NCBI RefSeq assembly: GCF_002243515.1
Contig: NZ_CP022657.1
Location: forward strand, 836,001-900,000
Origin: Tumebacillus algifaecis
Lineage (GTDB): Bacteria > Bacillota > Bacilli > Tumebacillales > Tumebacillaceae
Direction of reading: 5' to 3'
Length of the DNA: 64,000 nucleotides
This document shows positions 29,184 to 38,419 of the stretch, piece after piece; within the stretch, counting starts at the first letter, position 1; each line of letters begins with the position of its first letter. Position numbers and translations under genes: made by a program. The notes under the pieces were generated by a model. It ran no database searches. It worked only from the letters and a program-made list of their open reading frames with translations, and was not told the origin of the DNA.

Positions 29184-30254
29184 ATGGAGTTTGCGGTGAT
29201 GCCAGATTATCTCTACGGGGCGTCTGTCCGCATCAACGACAAGTGGCTTGGAATCGTGGAAGATGACCGTCCGCTGTTGTTTCGGGTACGCGATACGGGA
29301 CCGTTTACGTTGCTTGTGGAACTGGCACCACTACGCACCGATCTGACCGGAGATGTGATCGCAGTGCCTTTTGCACGGGTGATCAAGATTCAAGATGGGG
29401 AGATCGTACCGCCCGATGTGGAGACCGATGACGCGCTGCATATTCGCAAGTCGGGGTCAGGCTTTCAACTGCACTTTGTGTATCCGAAAGTGGAGGTGCT
29501 CGGGCAAGGGCTGGAAACTTTGATGATGCCGCTACAGACCGAGACGGCCGACTTCGATCATGACGGGAGGCTCGACGTGGCACAGACGTTTGCCACCAAT
29601 CTGCGCGGACATGTACGACTGAAGTCGGCGAAGGGGAACATCTTGCTACAGGAGGTGTACCCCGACAACGCGCTACAGATTGAGGCGGCCGATTTGACCC
29701 GAGATGGGCGGCCCGATCTGCTGATCTTTTGGCGGGGGGCGCACGATGAACCTTTTCTGCATCTGTATGACGGCGCGGACGGGTCGCTGAGCACCTATCC
29801 GGGATTTACAGGCATGCGCCGCACGGGACTTGCCGATGTGCTGTTGGAAAACAAGGTGCAGACGGGATTTCGAGAGGTCGTCAAGCTCTACCGCTATCTG
29901 CCAGTACCGTATGAATCGGCCCAGTTTCAACTGATGCGCACCGAGACGAAAATCTTACAGCTTGCAGCTGACGAGGAAGATACGGTCGAAGCGTTTCTCG
30001 CGGCGATCGCAGTGGAAGATCGGCAAGGGGCTGAACTCTATCTGGCCAAAGGCGTCAGGCTGCCTGACCTGTCTTGGTATGCGCATGAGATGCATTCGGC
30101 GAAAGATGGGGTCGCGACCGCTTCGATTTTTCAATGGATCGTGCCCGGCTATTATGATCGCGAACTGTGGCTGGAGCTGGAACTGGTTCGTCAGCCGGAC
30201 AAAGTCAGTGTCTGGAAAATCGGTGCGGTCAAGATGAGGGTTCATGGCAACTAA
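29184..30254 (+). CDS. FG-GAP/VCBS-like repeat protein of unknown function
   Basis: A 356-residue protein. The middle contains two calcium-loop-like repeats, TADFDHDGRLDVAQTFATN and AADLTRDGRPDLLIFWRG, as in FG-GAP beta-propeller blades. The last ~100 residues contain a mixed alpha/beta domain (AFLAAIAVEDRQGAELYLAKG). No signal peptide is visible from ATG 29184, which has GGAGGGG six bases upstream; longer in-frame starts exist from 29076 but overlap the previous terminator. The role is unknown; a sensor or binding protein is possible. Confidence 0.6.
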   Translation: MEFAVMPDYLYGASVRINDKWLGIVEDDRPLLFRVRDTGPFTLLVELAPLRTDLTGDVIAVPFARVIKIQDGEIVPPDVETDDALHIRKSGSGFQLHFVYPKVEVLGQGLETLMMPLQTETADFDHDGRLDVAQTFATNLRGHVRLKSAKGNILLQEVYPDNALQIEAADLTRDGRPDLLIFWRGAHDEPFLHLYDGADGSLSTYPGFTGMRRTGLADVLLENKVQTGFREVVKLYRYLPVPYESAQFQLMRTETKILQLAADEEDTVEAFLAAIAVEDRQGAELYLAKGVRLPDLSWYAHEMHSAKDGVATASIFQWIVPGYYDRELWLELELVRQPDKVSVWKIGAVKMRVHGN

Positions 30255-30271
30255 CGCCATGAGCCCTTTTT
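30238..30271 (+). terminator. Terminator with the stop codon in its loop
   Basis: GGGTTCATGGC/GCCATGAGCCC stem followed by five T; the TAA of the preceding gene lies in the loop. Confidence 0.88.
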
Positions 30272-30278
30272 CAGCAAG

Positions 30279-30308
30279 TTGCTGGTAAAATTGGGGTTGT
30301 GTTATAAT
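30279..30308 (+). promoter_or_regulatory. Promoter of the gatCAB operon
   Basis: TTGCTG, an 18-base spacer and an extended -10 TGtTATAAT ending at 30308, 45 bases before gatC. Confidence 0.65.
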
Positions 30309-30353
30309 TTCGTAATGGTCTCCAATGACTGTACGGTTGCGGAGGTGTGACAC

Positions 30354-30644
30354 ATGAGCATCACAAGGCAAGATATTGAACAGATCGCGAACCTGTCACG
30401 TCTGACGCTGACAGAAGGTGAGAAAGAGCATCTGACAGTAACGCTCAGCCAAATCCTGAATTTTGCAGAAGAACTGCAAGAACTGGACGTAGAGCACGTT
30501 GCACCGACCACCCACACGCTTCCGCTGAACAATGTGTTGCGCGACGACACGGTTCGCCCGTGGCTTTCCCAAGATGAAGCACTTTCGCACGCTCCCGATC
30601 AAGAGAACGGGCAATTTCGCGTGCCAGCGGTGATGGAGGGATAG
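30354..30644 (+). CDS. gatC: Aspartyl/glutamyl-tRNA amidotransferase subunit C
   Basis: A 96-residue subunit that stabilises GatA and links it to GatB in the complex that converts Glu-tRNA(Gln) to Gln-tRNA(Gln). The opening ITRQDIEQIANLSRLTLTEG and the tail VLRDDTVRPW are typical. GGAGGTG precedes the ATG. First gene of gatCAB; six bases separate it from gatA. Confidence 0.96.
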   Translation: MSITRQDIEQIANLSRLTLTEGEKEHLTVTLSQILNFAEELQELDVEHVAPTTHTLPLNNVLRDDTVRPWLSQDEALSHAPDQENGQFRVPAVMEG

Positions 30645-30650
30645 TCGGAA

Positions 30651-32096
30651 ATGTCGCTATTGAACGCTTCCATTCGTGAATTACATACAAAGATTGTCAG
30701 CCGAGAAGTCAAACCGTCCGAATTGGTCGGAGCCTCTCTCGCGCGCATCCAAGCGACCGACCCACAAGTCAAAGCATTCCTGCACGTCAATGGCGAGCAG
30801 GCGCTGGCGGCTGCTAAGACGATGGATGACAACATCCCGTCTGACGCAGGTTTGCTTTTTGCCATGCCGGGTGCGCTGAAAGACAATCTGAACACCAAGG
30901 GCATTCCGACCACTTGTGCATCGAAACTTTTACAAAATTATATCTCGGCGTATGACGGCACCGCCGTCGCCAAACTGCAAGCGGCGGGTGCGATCTCAGT
31001 TGGCAAAACCAACATGGACGAATTCGGGATGGGCTCTTCCGGCGAGAACTCCGCCTTTTTCCAGACGCGCAATCCGTGGGATCTCGAACGGGTGCCGGGC
31101 GGTTCTTCCGCCGGGTCTGCTGCCAGTGTGGCGGCTGGACAAGTCCTGTTTGCGCTCGGGTCGGACACGGGCGGCTCGATCCGCCAGCCGGCCGCGTTTA
31201 CCGGAACGGTGGGATTGAAACCGACGTATGGCCTCGTCTCCCGTTTCGGTCTGGTCGCGTTCGCCTCGTCGCTCGATCAGATCGGCCCGCTGACCCGCAC
31301 GATAGAAGACAATGCGATCGTGCTGCAGGCGATTGCAGGCTATGATCGGCAGGACTCGACGTCTGCCAACGCGGGGGTTCCCGACTACGCAGCAGCGCTG
31401 ACTGGGGATGTCAACGGGTTACGCGTCGCCTTGCCCAAGGAGTATTTTGACACAGGTCTCGATCCGATTGTCCGCGAGCAGATCGAACAGGCGATCCAGA
31501 CGTTCGAAGCGCTGGGCGCTACGTTTGGCGAAGTGTCATTGCCGCATTCCAAGTATGCGGTGGCGACCTACTACCTGATCGCCACCGCTGAAGCATCGTC
31601 CAACTTGGCGCGCTTTGACGGCGTGCGCTACGGTGTGCGCGTGGAAGCGGACAACCTGCTGGACATGTACAAACAGACGCGTGGAGAGGGCTTCGGGGCT
31701 GAGGTCAAGCGCCGCATCATGCTCGGCACCTATGCGCTTTCTTCCGGCTATTACGACGCCAACTACCTGCGGGCGCAAAAGGTGCGCACGCTGATCAAGC
31801 AAGATTTTGACCGCGTGTTTGCCGAGTACGATGTCGTGTTGTCCCCGACTGCGCCGACCACGGCGTTTCAGTTCGGGGCGAAGACGAGCGACCCGCTGAC
31901 GATGTACCTCAATGACATTTACACCATTCCGGTCAACTTGGCGGGCATTCCGGCGATCTCCGTCCCGTGCGGGCTGGCGAACGGACTGCCAGTCGGCCTG
32001 CAACTGATCGGGAAAGCGTTTGACGAATCGACACTGCTTCGCGCCGCGCACGCCTTCGAACAGGCGGCAGGTTTTACGGCGCGACCGTCGCTGTGA
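30651..32096 (+). CDS. gatA: Glutamyl-tRNA(Gln) amidotransferase subunit A
   Basis: A 481-residue amidase-signature enzyme that releases ammonia from glutamine for transamidation. The Ser-cisSer-Lys triad regions are visible: the lysine in [15 protein letters not shown], and both serines in [15 protein letters not shown] and [22 protein letters not shown] precedes ATG 30651. It works as a heterotrimer with GatC and GatB, both adjacent. Confidence 0.97.
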   Translation: MSLLNASIRELHTKIVSREVKPSELVGASLARIQATDPQVKAFLHVNGEQALAAAKTMDDNIPSDAGLLFAMPGALKDNLNTKGIPTTCASKLLQNYISAYDGTAVAKLQAAGAISVGKTNMDEFGMGSSGENSAFFQTRNPWDLERVPGGSSAGSAASVAAGQVLFALGSDTGGSIRQPAAFTGTVGLKPTYGLVSRFGLVAFASSLDQIGPLTRTIEDNAIVLQAIAGYDRQDSTSANAGVPDYAAALTGDVNGLRVALPKEYFDTGLDPIVREQIEQAIQTFEALGATFGEVSLPHSKYAVATYYLIATAEASSNLARFDGVRYGVRVEADNLLDMYKQTRGEGFGAEVKRRIMLGTYALSSGYYDANYLRAQKVRTLIKQDFDRVFAEYDVVLSPTAPTTAFQFGAKTSDPLTMYLNDIYTIPVNLAGIPAISVPCGLANGLPVGLQLIGKAFDESTLLRAAHAFEQAAGFTARPSL

Positions 32097-32109
32097 GGAG
32101 GTCGAGACG

Positions 32110-33555
32110 ATGACTGCGATCCCGTCCAAGTTTGAAACGATCATCGGACTGGAAATCCACGTCGAGATGAGCACGAACTCGAAAATTTTTTGCAGTTGCT
32201 CGACCGCGTTTGGTGCGCCTCCCAACAGCAACGTCTGTCCGATCTGTCTCGGTCATCCGGGCGTATTGCCCGTGCTGAACCGCGAAGCTTTGAACAAGGC
32301 GATGAAGGCTGCGTTGGCGCTGAACTGCCAGATCGCAGCGGAGAGCAAATTTGACCGCAAGAACTATTTCTACCCCGATTTGCCCAAAGCGTACCAAATC
32401 TCGCAGTTCGATCAACCGATCGGCGAGCATGGCTACTTGGAGATCGAAGTGAACGGTGAAACCAAGCGCATCGGCATCAACCGCGTGCACTTGGAAGAGG
32501 ATGCGGGCAAGTCGAGCCATGCGGCAGACGGTTCCGCCACGCTGGTCGATTACAATCGTGTCGGCGTTCCGCTGATCGAGATCGTCTCCGAGCCGGACAT
32601 CCGCACGCCCGAAGAGGCGAAGGCCTACTTGGAGCAGATCAAAGCGATCATGCAATACTGCAAGATCTCCGACTGCAAGATGGAAGAAGGGTCACTGCGC
32701 TGTGATGCCAACATCTCGTTGCGCCCGTGGGGGCAGGAGCAGTTTGGCACCAAGCGCGAGTTGAAAAACATGAATTCCTTCTCCAATGTGCAAAAAGCGC
32801 TCGAGTACGAGCAGGCGACACAGGCGGAGATGATCGAATCAGGTGAAGCGATCAACCAGAGCACGTTGCGCTGGGATGATGCGGCCAAGAAGACGCAGAC
32901 GATGCGTTCCAAAGAGGATGCGCACGACTACCGATACTTCCCGGAGCCAGACTTGGTGCAACTTGTGATCGACGAGGCGTGGGTCGAGTCGATCCGCGAG
33001 ACGATTCCAGAACTTCCGTCGGCGAAGAAAGCACGCTTTATGAATGAACTTGGCCTGCCGTCCTACGATGCGGACGTGTTGACCGCCTCGAAGCGCGTCG
33101 CCGACTTCTTCGAAGCGACGGTGGCGAGCGGGGCGGATGCAAAGTCTGCTTCCAACTGGATCATGGGCGATCTCCTCCGCTATCTGAACCAGAACAACGT
33201 GGAGATCGGCGCGGCGAAAGTCCGCCCCGAGCAGCTCGCGGGGCTGATCAAGATGATTGCTACAGGTAAGATTTCCGCGAAGATTGCCAAAGATGTTTGT
33301 AAGGACATGTTGGAAACAGGTCAAGATCCAGAAGCGATCGTCGCGGAAAAAGGTCTGGTTCAGATCTCCGATGAAGGGGCGCTGACCGCAATTATCGAGG
33401 ACATCCTCAAGCGGCATCCGAAGTCGATAGAAGATTACAAAGCGGGCAAAGATCGCGCGCTGGGTGCGCTGGTCGGCCAAGTGATGAAGGCGACCAAAGG
33501 CCAAGCCAATCCAAGCCTGGTGAACAAACTCATCTTAGAGCACATCAATGTATAG
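32110..33555 (+). CDS. gatB: Aspartyl/glutamyl-tRNA(Asn/Gln) amidotransferase subunit B
   Basis: A 481-residue subunit that phosphorylates the tRNA-bound Glu/Asp and accepts ammonia from GatA. Motifs: [11 protein letters not shown] at the start, zinc-binding cysteines in KIFCSCST and [11 protein letters not shown], and [17 protein letters not shown]-like [13 protein letters not shown]. The C-terminal YqeY-like helical tail is present. ATG 32110 follows GAGGAGG; the frame is open further upstream inside gatA but homology begins at [12 protein letters not shown]. Confidence 0.97.
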   Translation: MTAIPSKFETIIGLEIHVEMSTNSKIFCSCSTAFGAPPNSNVCPICLGHPGVLPVLNREALNKAMKAALALNCQIAAESKFDRKNYFYPDLPKAYQISQFDQPIGEHGYLEIEVNGETKRIGINRVHLEEDAGKSSHAADGSATLVDYNRVGVPLIEIVSEPDIRTPEEAKAYLEQIKAIMQYCKISDCKMEEGSLRCDANISLRPWGQEQFGTKRELKNMNSFSNVQKALEYEQATQAEMIESGEAINQSTLRWDDAAKKTQTMRSKEDAHDYRYFPEPDLVQLVIDEAWVESIRETIPELPSAKKARFMNELGLPSYDADVLTASKRVADFFEATVASGADAKSASNWIMGDLLRYLNQNNVEIGAAKVRPEQLAGLIKMIATGKISAKIAKDVCKDMLETGQDPEAIVAEKGLVQISDEGALTAIIEDILKRHPKSIEDYKAGKDRALGALVGQVMKATKGQANPSLVNKLILEHINV

Positions 33556-33582
33556 TCAGACTCGTATTCTTTAGTAGCGGGG

Positions 33583-33613
33583 AACCCCAAGCGTTGCGTG
33601 GCTTGGGGTTTTT
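33583..33613 (+). terminator. Terminator of gatCAB
   Basis: A perfect AACCCCAAGC/GCTTGGGGTT stem followed by T. Confidence 0.92.
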
Positions 33614-33645
33614 CACAGCATGTCTATTACAGGAGGTGTCGCTCG

Positions 33646-34572
33646 ATGACGCGACGACCGCGCGCAAGGCTGATCTATAACCCCAGCGCCGGTAAGGAAG
33701 CTCTGCGGAACCACTTGCCGGATGTGTTGGATCTATTAGAACTTGGCGGTTTAGAAGTTTCTTGTGCCATGACGCACGGAGCGAATGACGCGATCATCGC
33801 GGCGCGCCAAGCTTCGATTGAGCATTTTGATTATGTGATTGCAGCTGGCGGTGACGGTACGATCAACGAAGTGGTCAACGGCCTGTCCAATCTTGACTAT
33901 CGCCCGACGCTCGGGATTCTGCCTGCGGGCACCACCAACGACCTTGGACGAGCACTTGGCATCCCGCGCGATTTGAAAAAAGCCTGTGAGATCATCGTGA
34001 AGCGCAATGCTGTCCCGATGGATGTTGGCAAGATTGGCGAGGACGGCTATTTTATCAACATCGCGGGCTGTGGAAAACTGACCGAATTGACCTATGAAGT
34101 GCCAAGCAAGTTGAAAACGCACCTCGGGCAGTTGGCCTACTATGTGAAAGGCATGGAAAAATTGCCAGGTCTGAAAACGATCCATTTGGAGATCGACTCG
34201 CCCGATTTTGCCTATGAAGGCAAAGCGATGCTCTGTCTGATCGCCAATTCGAACTCGGTGGGCGGTTTTGAAAAACTGGCGCCAAATGCGAAGTTGAACG
34301 ATGGATTGTTCGATGTGATTTTGGTGAAACAGGTCAATTTGCCAGAATTGATCACGTTGGCGCGATTGGCATTAAAAGGCGAGCATGCGAACAGCGATCG
34401 TGTGATCTATTTCCAAACCGAGACGCTGACCATTTCCTCACCAGAGCTGGTGGAGTTGAATCTGGATGGCGAGTTCGGCGGACACCTGCCGCAGAAGTTC
34501 AACTGCTTAAAGCACCATCTGAAAGTGCTGGTCGCAGATCCGGCAGACGGCGGGAGGTTGGCATTGCCATGA
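33646..34572 (+). CDS. dgkB: Diacylglycerol kinase DgkB
   Basis: A 308-residue soluble lipid kinase that returns diacylglycerol, released during lipoteichoic acid synthesis, to phosphatidic acid. Motifs: RLIYNPSAGKEALRNHLPD, the nucleotide loop AAGGDGTINEVVNGL, and LPAGTTNDLGRALGI. The C-terminal part (LVELNLDGEFGG) binds the acyl substrate. AGGAGGTG precedes ATG 33646. As in other Bacilli it lies near gatCAB and rlmD; it overlaps the next gene by four bases. Confidence 0.94.
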   Translation: MTRRPRARLIYNPSAGKEALRNHLPDVLDLLELGGLEVSCAMTHGANDAIIAARQASIEHFDYVIAAGGDGTINEVVNGLSNLDYRPTLGILPAGTTNDLGRALGIPRDLKKACEIIVKRNAVPMDVGKIGEDGYFINIAGCGKLTELTYEVPSKLKTHLGQLAYYVKGMEKLPGLKTIHLEIDSPDFAYEGKAMLCLIANSNSVGGFEKLAPNAKLNDGLFDVILVKQVNLPELITLARLALKGEHANSDRVIYFQTETLTISSPELVELNLDGEFGGHLPQKFNCLKHHLKVLVADPADGGRLALP

Positions 34573-35156
34573 CCCGAACGCGCAAGGGCAGGTTCGTCGA
34601 TGAGCCCTTTCCCAACCTCTGTGACTGGGTCGCCCACCCGGAAGTGCCAAGCCCAGCGGGTGGCACGGTCGTCGCGGCATGCAGTGCGCTTGCCGCGTCT
34701 TTGGCCGAACTGCTGCTTCGCGTGACGAAGAACCGCCTGCACAAGCGGGGGGAAGGGACAGAAGGCATCGATCAACTGCTCACCGAAGCGGCTGAGTTGC
34801 GCGTTCGCCTGCTCGATTATGGCGAAGGCGATGTCTATGAGGCACAAAAGATCATCCAAGGCGAGCGTGCCGCTTGTGTGCGCAAAGATGTCGGGAGTCC
34901 GGCGAAGATCGCAGGCACGATCGTCAAAGTATTGCGCTTGACGAAAGAACTGGCCCCACAGGTGGGGAGCGCACTGCACAGCGATGTGCGCGTGATCGCC
35001 TATCTGGCCCATGCTGGGGTGATGGGCATCACAGAAATCTGTATGGCCAACATCCGCTTCGCTGGCGGGGCGGACGACAAACTGATGACACGTATCGAAC
35101 GCTGGCGGCACGAAGCGACCGAACTTCGCGACGAAATCCTGTCGCGCACCACGTAA
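34569..35156 (+). CDS. Cyclodeaminase/cyclohydrolase family protein (FTCD_C-like)
   Basis: A 195-residue helical protein related to formimidotetrahydrofolate cyclodeaminase. VPSPAGGTVVAACSALAASL is the recognisable motif, and SALHSDVRVIAYLAHAGVMG is the later helical pair. Related proteins convert a formimino- or methenyl-folate, but many stand-alone members are untested. It overlaps dgkB (ATGA) and precedes rlmD by 13 bases, so the three are one operon; a folate enzyme between a lipid kinase and an rRNA methylase is not an obvious pathway link. Confidence 0.75.
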   Translation: MTRTRKGRFVDEPFPNLCDWVAHPEVPSPAGGTVVAACSALAASLAELLLRVTKNRLHKRGEGTEGIDQLLTEAAELRVRLLDYGEGDVYEAQKIIQGERAACVRKDVGSPAKIAGTIVKVLRLTKELAPQVGSALHSDVRVIAYLAHAGVMGITEICMANIRFAGGADDKLMTRIERWRHEATELRDEILSRTT

Positions 35157-35169
35157 GGAGACTTGTTTG

Positions 35170-36555
35170 ATGGCGAAACCGAAACTGCAGGTACCTGTAG
35201 AGAAAAATCAATATATCGAGCTGGACATCACTGGGCTCGGACATGAAGGCGAAGGCGTCGGAAAGTATGAAGGCTTCACCGTGTTTATCCCGCGCGCCTT
35301 GCCGGGCGAGCGTGTGAAAGCTAAAGTGATCCGCGTGCAAAAGACATATGCCAACGGGCGGTTGATCGAAGTCCTATCCGACACAGCAAGCCGCACCGAA
35401 CCGCCCTGCCCAATTTTTCACCGTTGCGGTGGATGTCATCTGCAACATATGACCTATGAAGCACAGTTAAAGCACAAGCGCCAGACGGTGGTCGATGCGC
35501 TGACTCGCATCGGCAAGTTGGAAGGTGTGACGGTGCATGAAACCTTGGGGATGGACAACCCTTGGCAGTACCGCAACAAGGCGCAAGTTCCGATTGGCGA
35601 GATCGACGGGCGACTGGCGGTGGGCTTTTATGCGCCGCGGACGCATGAGATCATCGAGATGCAGAGCTGCGACATCCAGCATGCGTACAATGATCAGATC
35701 GTACATACGACAAAAGCGATCTTGCAGGAGCTGGCGATCCCGCACTATGAGGAAGCGAGTGGTCGCGGGCTGGTGCGCCACATCATCGGACGAGCTGGGT
35801 TTCATACCGGGGAAACGATGCTCGTGCTGGTGACGAACGGACGGAAGATCCCACATCAAGAGGTGCTCATCGACCGCTTGCGGGCAAGAATCCCGCATTT
35901 GGTGAGCATCGTGCAGAACATCAACCGCGAGCAGACCAACGTGATTTTTGGAAACGAAACGCGGACGCTCTGGGGAAAAGACACGATCACCGATACGATC
36001 GGGGAGATTCGGTTCGAAATTTCGGCGGGGTCATTCTTCCAAGTGAATCCGGTGCAGACTGAAGTGTTGTACGGGAAGGCGCTTGAGTATGCGAATCTGT
36101 CTGGCTCGGAGACGGTGATCGACGCCTACTGCGGGATCGGAACGATTTCGCTGTTCTTGGCGCAAAAGGCAAAAGAAGTGTATGGCGTGGAGATTGTGCC
36201 AGAAGCGATCGAGGATGCGCAGAAAAACGCTGCGCTCAACGAAATTCGCAATGCACACTTCGCCGTGGGAGAAGCCGAAACGGTGATTCCGCAATGGCAC
36301 CGCGACGGGGTCCGCGCCGATGTGCTGGTGGTGGACCCGCCGCGCAAAGGCTGTGATGAGCGCCTGCTGGCGACCATCGCGGAGATGCAGCCAGAGCGAG
36401 TGGTGTACGTGAGTTGCAACCCAGGGACGCTGGCTCGGGATTTACGCTATTTGGAGGATCACGGGTATAAGACCGTGGAAGTGACGCCGGTGGATATGTT
36501 TCCACATACGTTCCATGTGGAGTGTGTGGCGTGGCTGGTGAGGAAGGACAATTAA
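35170..36555 (+). CDS. rlmD: 23S rRNA (uracil-C5)-methyltransferase RlmD/RlmCD
   Basis: A 461-residue SAM-dependent enzyme. It has an N-terminal TRAM RNA-binding domain (LDITGLGHEGEGVGKYEGF), iron-sulphur cysteines in CPIFHRCGGCHLQHMTY, the SAM site DAYCGIGTISLFLAQKA, and catalytic motifs VDPPRKGC and YVSCNPGTLARDL. In Bacilli this enzyme methylates one or two uridines (positions 747/1939). AAGGAG precedes ATG 35170. Its final codons (HVECVAWLVRKDN) contain the sequence that recurs three times in the downstream accessory region, so the gene end seems to be an integration site. Confidence 0.94.
   Translation: MAKPKLQVPVEKNQYIELDITGLGHEGEGVGKYEGFTVFIPRALPGERVKAKVIRVQKTYANGRLIEVLSDTASRTEPPCPIFHRCGGCHLQHMTYEAQLKHKRQTVVDALTRIGKLEGVTVHETLGMDNPWQYRNKAQVPIGEIDGRLAVGFYAPRTHEIIEMQSCDIQHAYNDQIVHTTKAILQELAIPHYEEASGRGLVRHIIGRAGFHTGETMLVLVTNGRKIPHQEVLIDRLRARIPHLVSIVQNINREQTNVIFGNETRTLWGKDTITDTIGEIRFEISAGSFFQVNPVQTEVLYGKALEYANLSGSETVIDAYCGIGTISLFLAQKAKEVYGVEIVPEAIEDAQKNAALNEIRNAHFAVGEAETVIPQWHRDGVRADVLVVDPPRKGCDERLLATIAEMQPERVVYVSCNPGTLARDLRYLEDHGYKTVEVTPVDMFPHTFHVECVAWLVRKDN
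36514..36529 (+). repeat. Attachment-site-like core, copy A (inside the rlmD 3' end)
   Basis: catgtggagtgtgtgg, coding for HVECVA in rlmD. Copies B (48654), C (52784) and D (54210) follow in the same orientation, the last with one base changed. Confidence 0.75.
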
Positions 36556-36588
36556 GAGGTGTGGCCTTCGAGAGATTTGAGTTGTGTA

Positions 36589-36616
36589 ATCCCCCTTGGA
36601 AAGGGGGATTTTTTTA
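36589..36616 (+). terminator. Terminator after rlmD
   Basis: AATCCCCCTT/AAGGGGGATT stem and T run. A diverged copy of the stretch from the gene end through this terminator occurs at 52784-52876. Confidence 0.9.
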
Positions 36617-36712
36617 TTACTGTGATGGAAGCAATCGTAGTGGTTTATATGCGCTATTTTAGTAAGAAAACAAAATGATGACAATTGTAAGATCTATTTC
36701 TATTACCTGTGA

Positions 36713-36718
36713 TATAAT
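36713..36718 (+). promoter_or_regulatory. Extended -10 element for the ABC-3C operon
   Basis: TGaTATAAT ending at 36718 with no good -35, 77 bases before the first gene. Base composition turns AT-rich from here on. Confidence 0.45.
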
Positions 36719-36794
36719 AATTTATACAATACTCTCAATGAATATATAAAACCTAACTTGCTTGTCTTCAACTCTGAGCTTAGGAGCGTCAATT

Positions 36795-37922
36795 ATGAAC
36801 GGATTGAAAAATGATGCTACAAAATCGCAATTAGGTAATACTTTTCAACTGTTAGTAGCATTAGAGGCTTGCTTCAGTTTGCAAGAAGGCGAGAAGATTC
36901 ATATTGAAATGTTTGGAGACATCTCAAAGGAATCTGATCATGACTCATATCAGGCCGAAGCCAAACATCATCTTGAGGAGCACAACTTATCCAATCGCCA
37001 TGGAGATTTTTGGAACACCTTGAAAAACTGGGTTGAAAATAAGGACAAACTTATCATTTTTAAAAAGTTTATCTTATACACAACTTCTAGCTATACCGAA
37101 GATTCTATTTATCATGAATGGAATCAATTGCAAAACGTTGAAAAATTAGAACGTATAAAGAAGGAAGGCGAGAAAAAAAAGTCCAGAGAAGCAGCTTTCC
37201 GGAAACTATATGAATTCATTTTTGCAGATGAGGACGTCCTACTTGATGTATTAGAAAAGGTGGTAATCGATAGTGATCAGGTAAATGTGCATCAAAGGTT
37301 AGAATACTTGAAACGTGACCGGGCACTGTTTACTGTGGATGAATCCGACAAGGTAAGTTTTATTAGAGGCTTGTTGGGTGCAATTATTCTGATTCCAACA
37401 GATCCGCCACATAGATGGGACATATCTTATGAGGAATTTAAAGAACTCGTAACTGATCATATCGAGAGATACACCAGAGGTGATCGATCATTAGTCGATC
37501 ATTATGCGTTAAGATTACCGGCAACAACTTCTGGATATGAAACACGTTGCTTTGTACAGGAGATAAGGAAGATAGAGCACCATAAAAGAATTGATGAAGC
37601 GATAACTGACGTATGGAGAAAAAATACTACAGTTATTGACTTTTACAGCGAAGATGCGATTTTCCATAAGGACTTTCAGTTGTATAAAGACAACATTATG
37701 CAAGAACTTAACTACCGTAAGGATAATTTTCTAGAGGACTGCCAAGGGGAGGCTGAGATAGTTATCTATAAAAATTCTAGAAAATTCTATAATGATGCTA
37801 TGATTATTCCTCCAAAGCCAATAGGCAGGATAAAGTATAATCAAGATTTTTTCCAAAGAGGAACAATACATGAAATTGTTGATGAAGGCAAACTAAAATG
37901 GTACTTGGGTGATGGCGTATGA
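36795..37922 (+). CDS. ABC-3C conflict system effector with nuclease-like N-terminus and ABC-3C C-terminal domain
   Basis: A 375-residue protein. The N-terminal ~120 residues match the Cap4/DUF4297-type nuclease pattern: QLGNTFQLLVALEA, IHIEMFGDIS (acidic residues) and SYQAEAKHH (E-x-K), a plausible PD-(D/E)XK active site. The C-terminal ~130 residues resemble ABC-3C C-terminal domains (RCFVQEIRKIEHHKRIDEAI, FFQRGTIHEIVDEGKLKWYL). In that class, defined by comparative genomics, an SMC-like ATPase and a middle component gate the effector. ATG 36795 has TAGGAG eight bases upstream; ATG 36762 does not. Overlaps the next gene by four bases. Likely role: defence against phage or plasmids, by inference. 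Confidence 0.75.
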   Translation: MNGLKNDATKSQLGNTFQLLVALEACFSLQEGEKIHIEMFGDISKESDHDSYQAEAKHHLEEHNLSNRHGDFWNTLKNWVENKDKLIIFKKFILYTTSSYTEDSIYHEWNQLQNVEKLERIKKEGEKKKSREAAFRKLYEFIFADEDVLLDVLEKVVIDSDQVNVHQRLEYLKRDRALFTVDESDKVSFIRGLLGAIILIPTDPPHRWDISYEEFKELVTDHIERYTRGDRSLVDHYALRLPATTSGYETRCFVQEIRKIEHHKRIDEAITDVWRKNTTVIDFYSEDAIFHKDFQLYKDNIMQELNYRKDNFLEDCQGEAEIVIYKNSRKFYNDAMIIPPKPIGRIKYNQDFFQRGTIHEIVDEGKLKWYLGDGV

Positions 37923-38419
37923 GTGTAAGAGCAATCAGTCATATTTCTCTGAATCCGTTTCTAGGTAGCGAAATTATCCAGCATTTCTTAAGTGGGTGCA
38001 AGAATAAGGAGATGGATTTGCCAGCGATCTATCTAGTTTTTCCATTAGTTTACTACGGGGCTTCGCGTGATGGCCTATGTTCGTCTAATCAAAAAAGTTC
38101 CTTATACGAAAAGTTTTTCAAGGACCCAAAGAAGCGTTTGATGTTAGGTGGCCTTGAGGAGCGATACTTCTATTACAAGAAGCTTACCCAAAAGTCGTTA
38201 ATTGTTGGGCATAATGAGATGTGTTTTAGGGTGTCTTATAGTGTTTCACTACTTGAAACTGTCACGTTTAAGGATGAAAAAAACTCGGAACTGTTTGATT
38301 ACTACAAAGCTGCATACTATTTGGGAGTCATCTTCTCTAAGGCGGAGACAAAACACGTACTATCTTATTTCGGGGTGATAGATGATGAAAGCATACTTCA
38401 AGGGCGTTCTATTGTTTAA
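37919..38419 (+). CDS. ABC-3C system middle component
   Basis: A 166-residue protein. The opening SLNPFLGSEIIQHFLSG followed by LPAIYLVFPLVYYG fits the small middle components that sit between effector and ATPase in three-component ABC systems. There are no membrane spans or catalytic motifs. Its start overlaps the effector stop (ATGA), and it overlaps the ATPase gene by 38 bases, so the three proteins are made together. Confidence 0.75.
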   Translation: MSVRAISHISLNPFLGSEIIQHFLSGCKNKEMDLPAIYLVFPLVYYGASRDGLCSSNQKSSLYEKFFKDPKKRLMLGGLEERYFYYKKLTQKSLIVGHNEMCFRVSYSVSLLETVTFKDEKNSELFDYYKAAYYLGVIFSKAETKHVLSYFGVIDDESILQGRSIV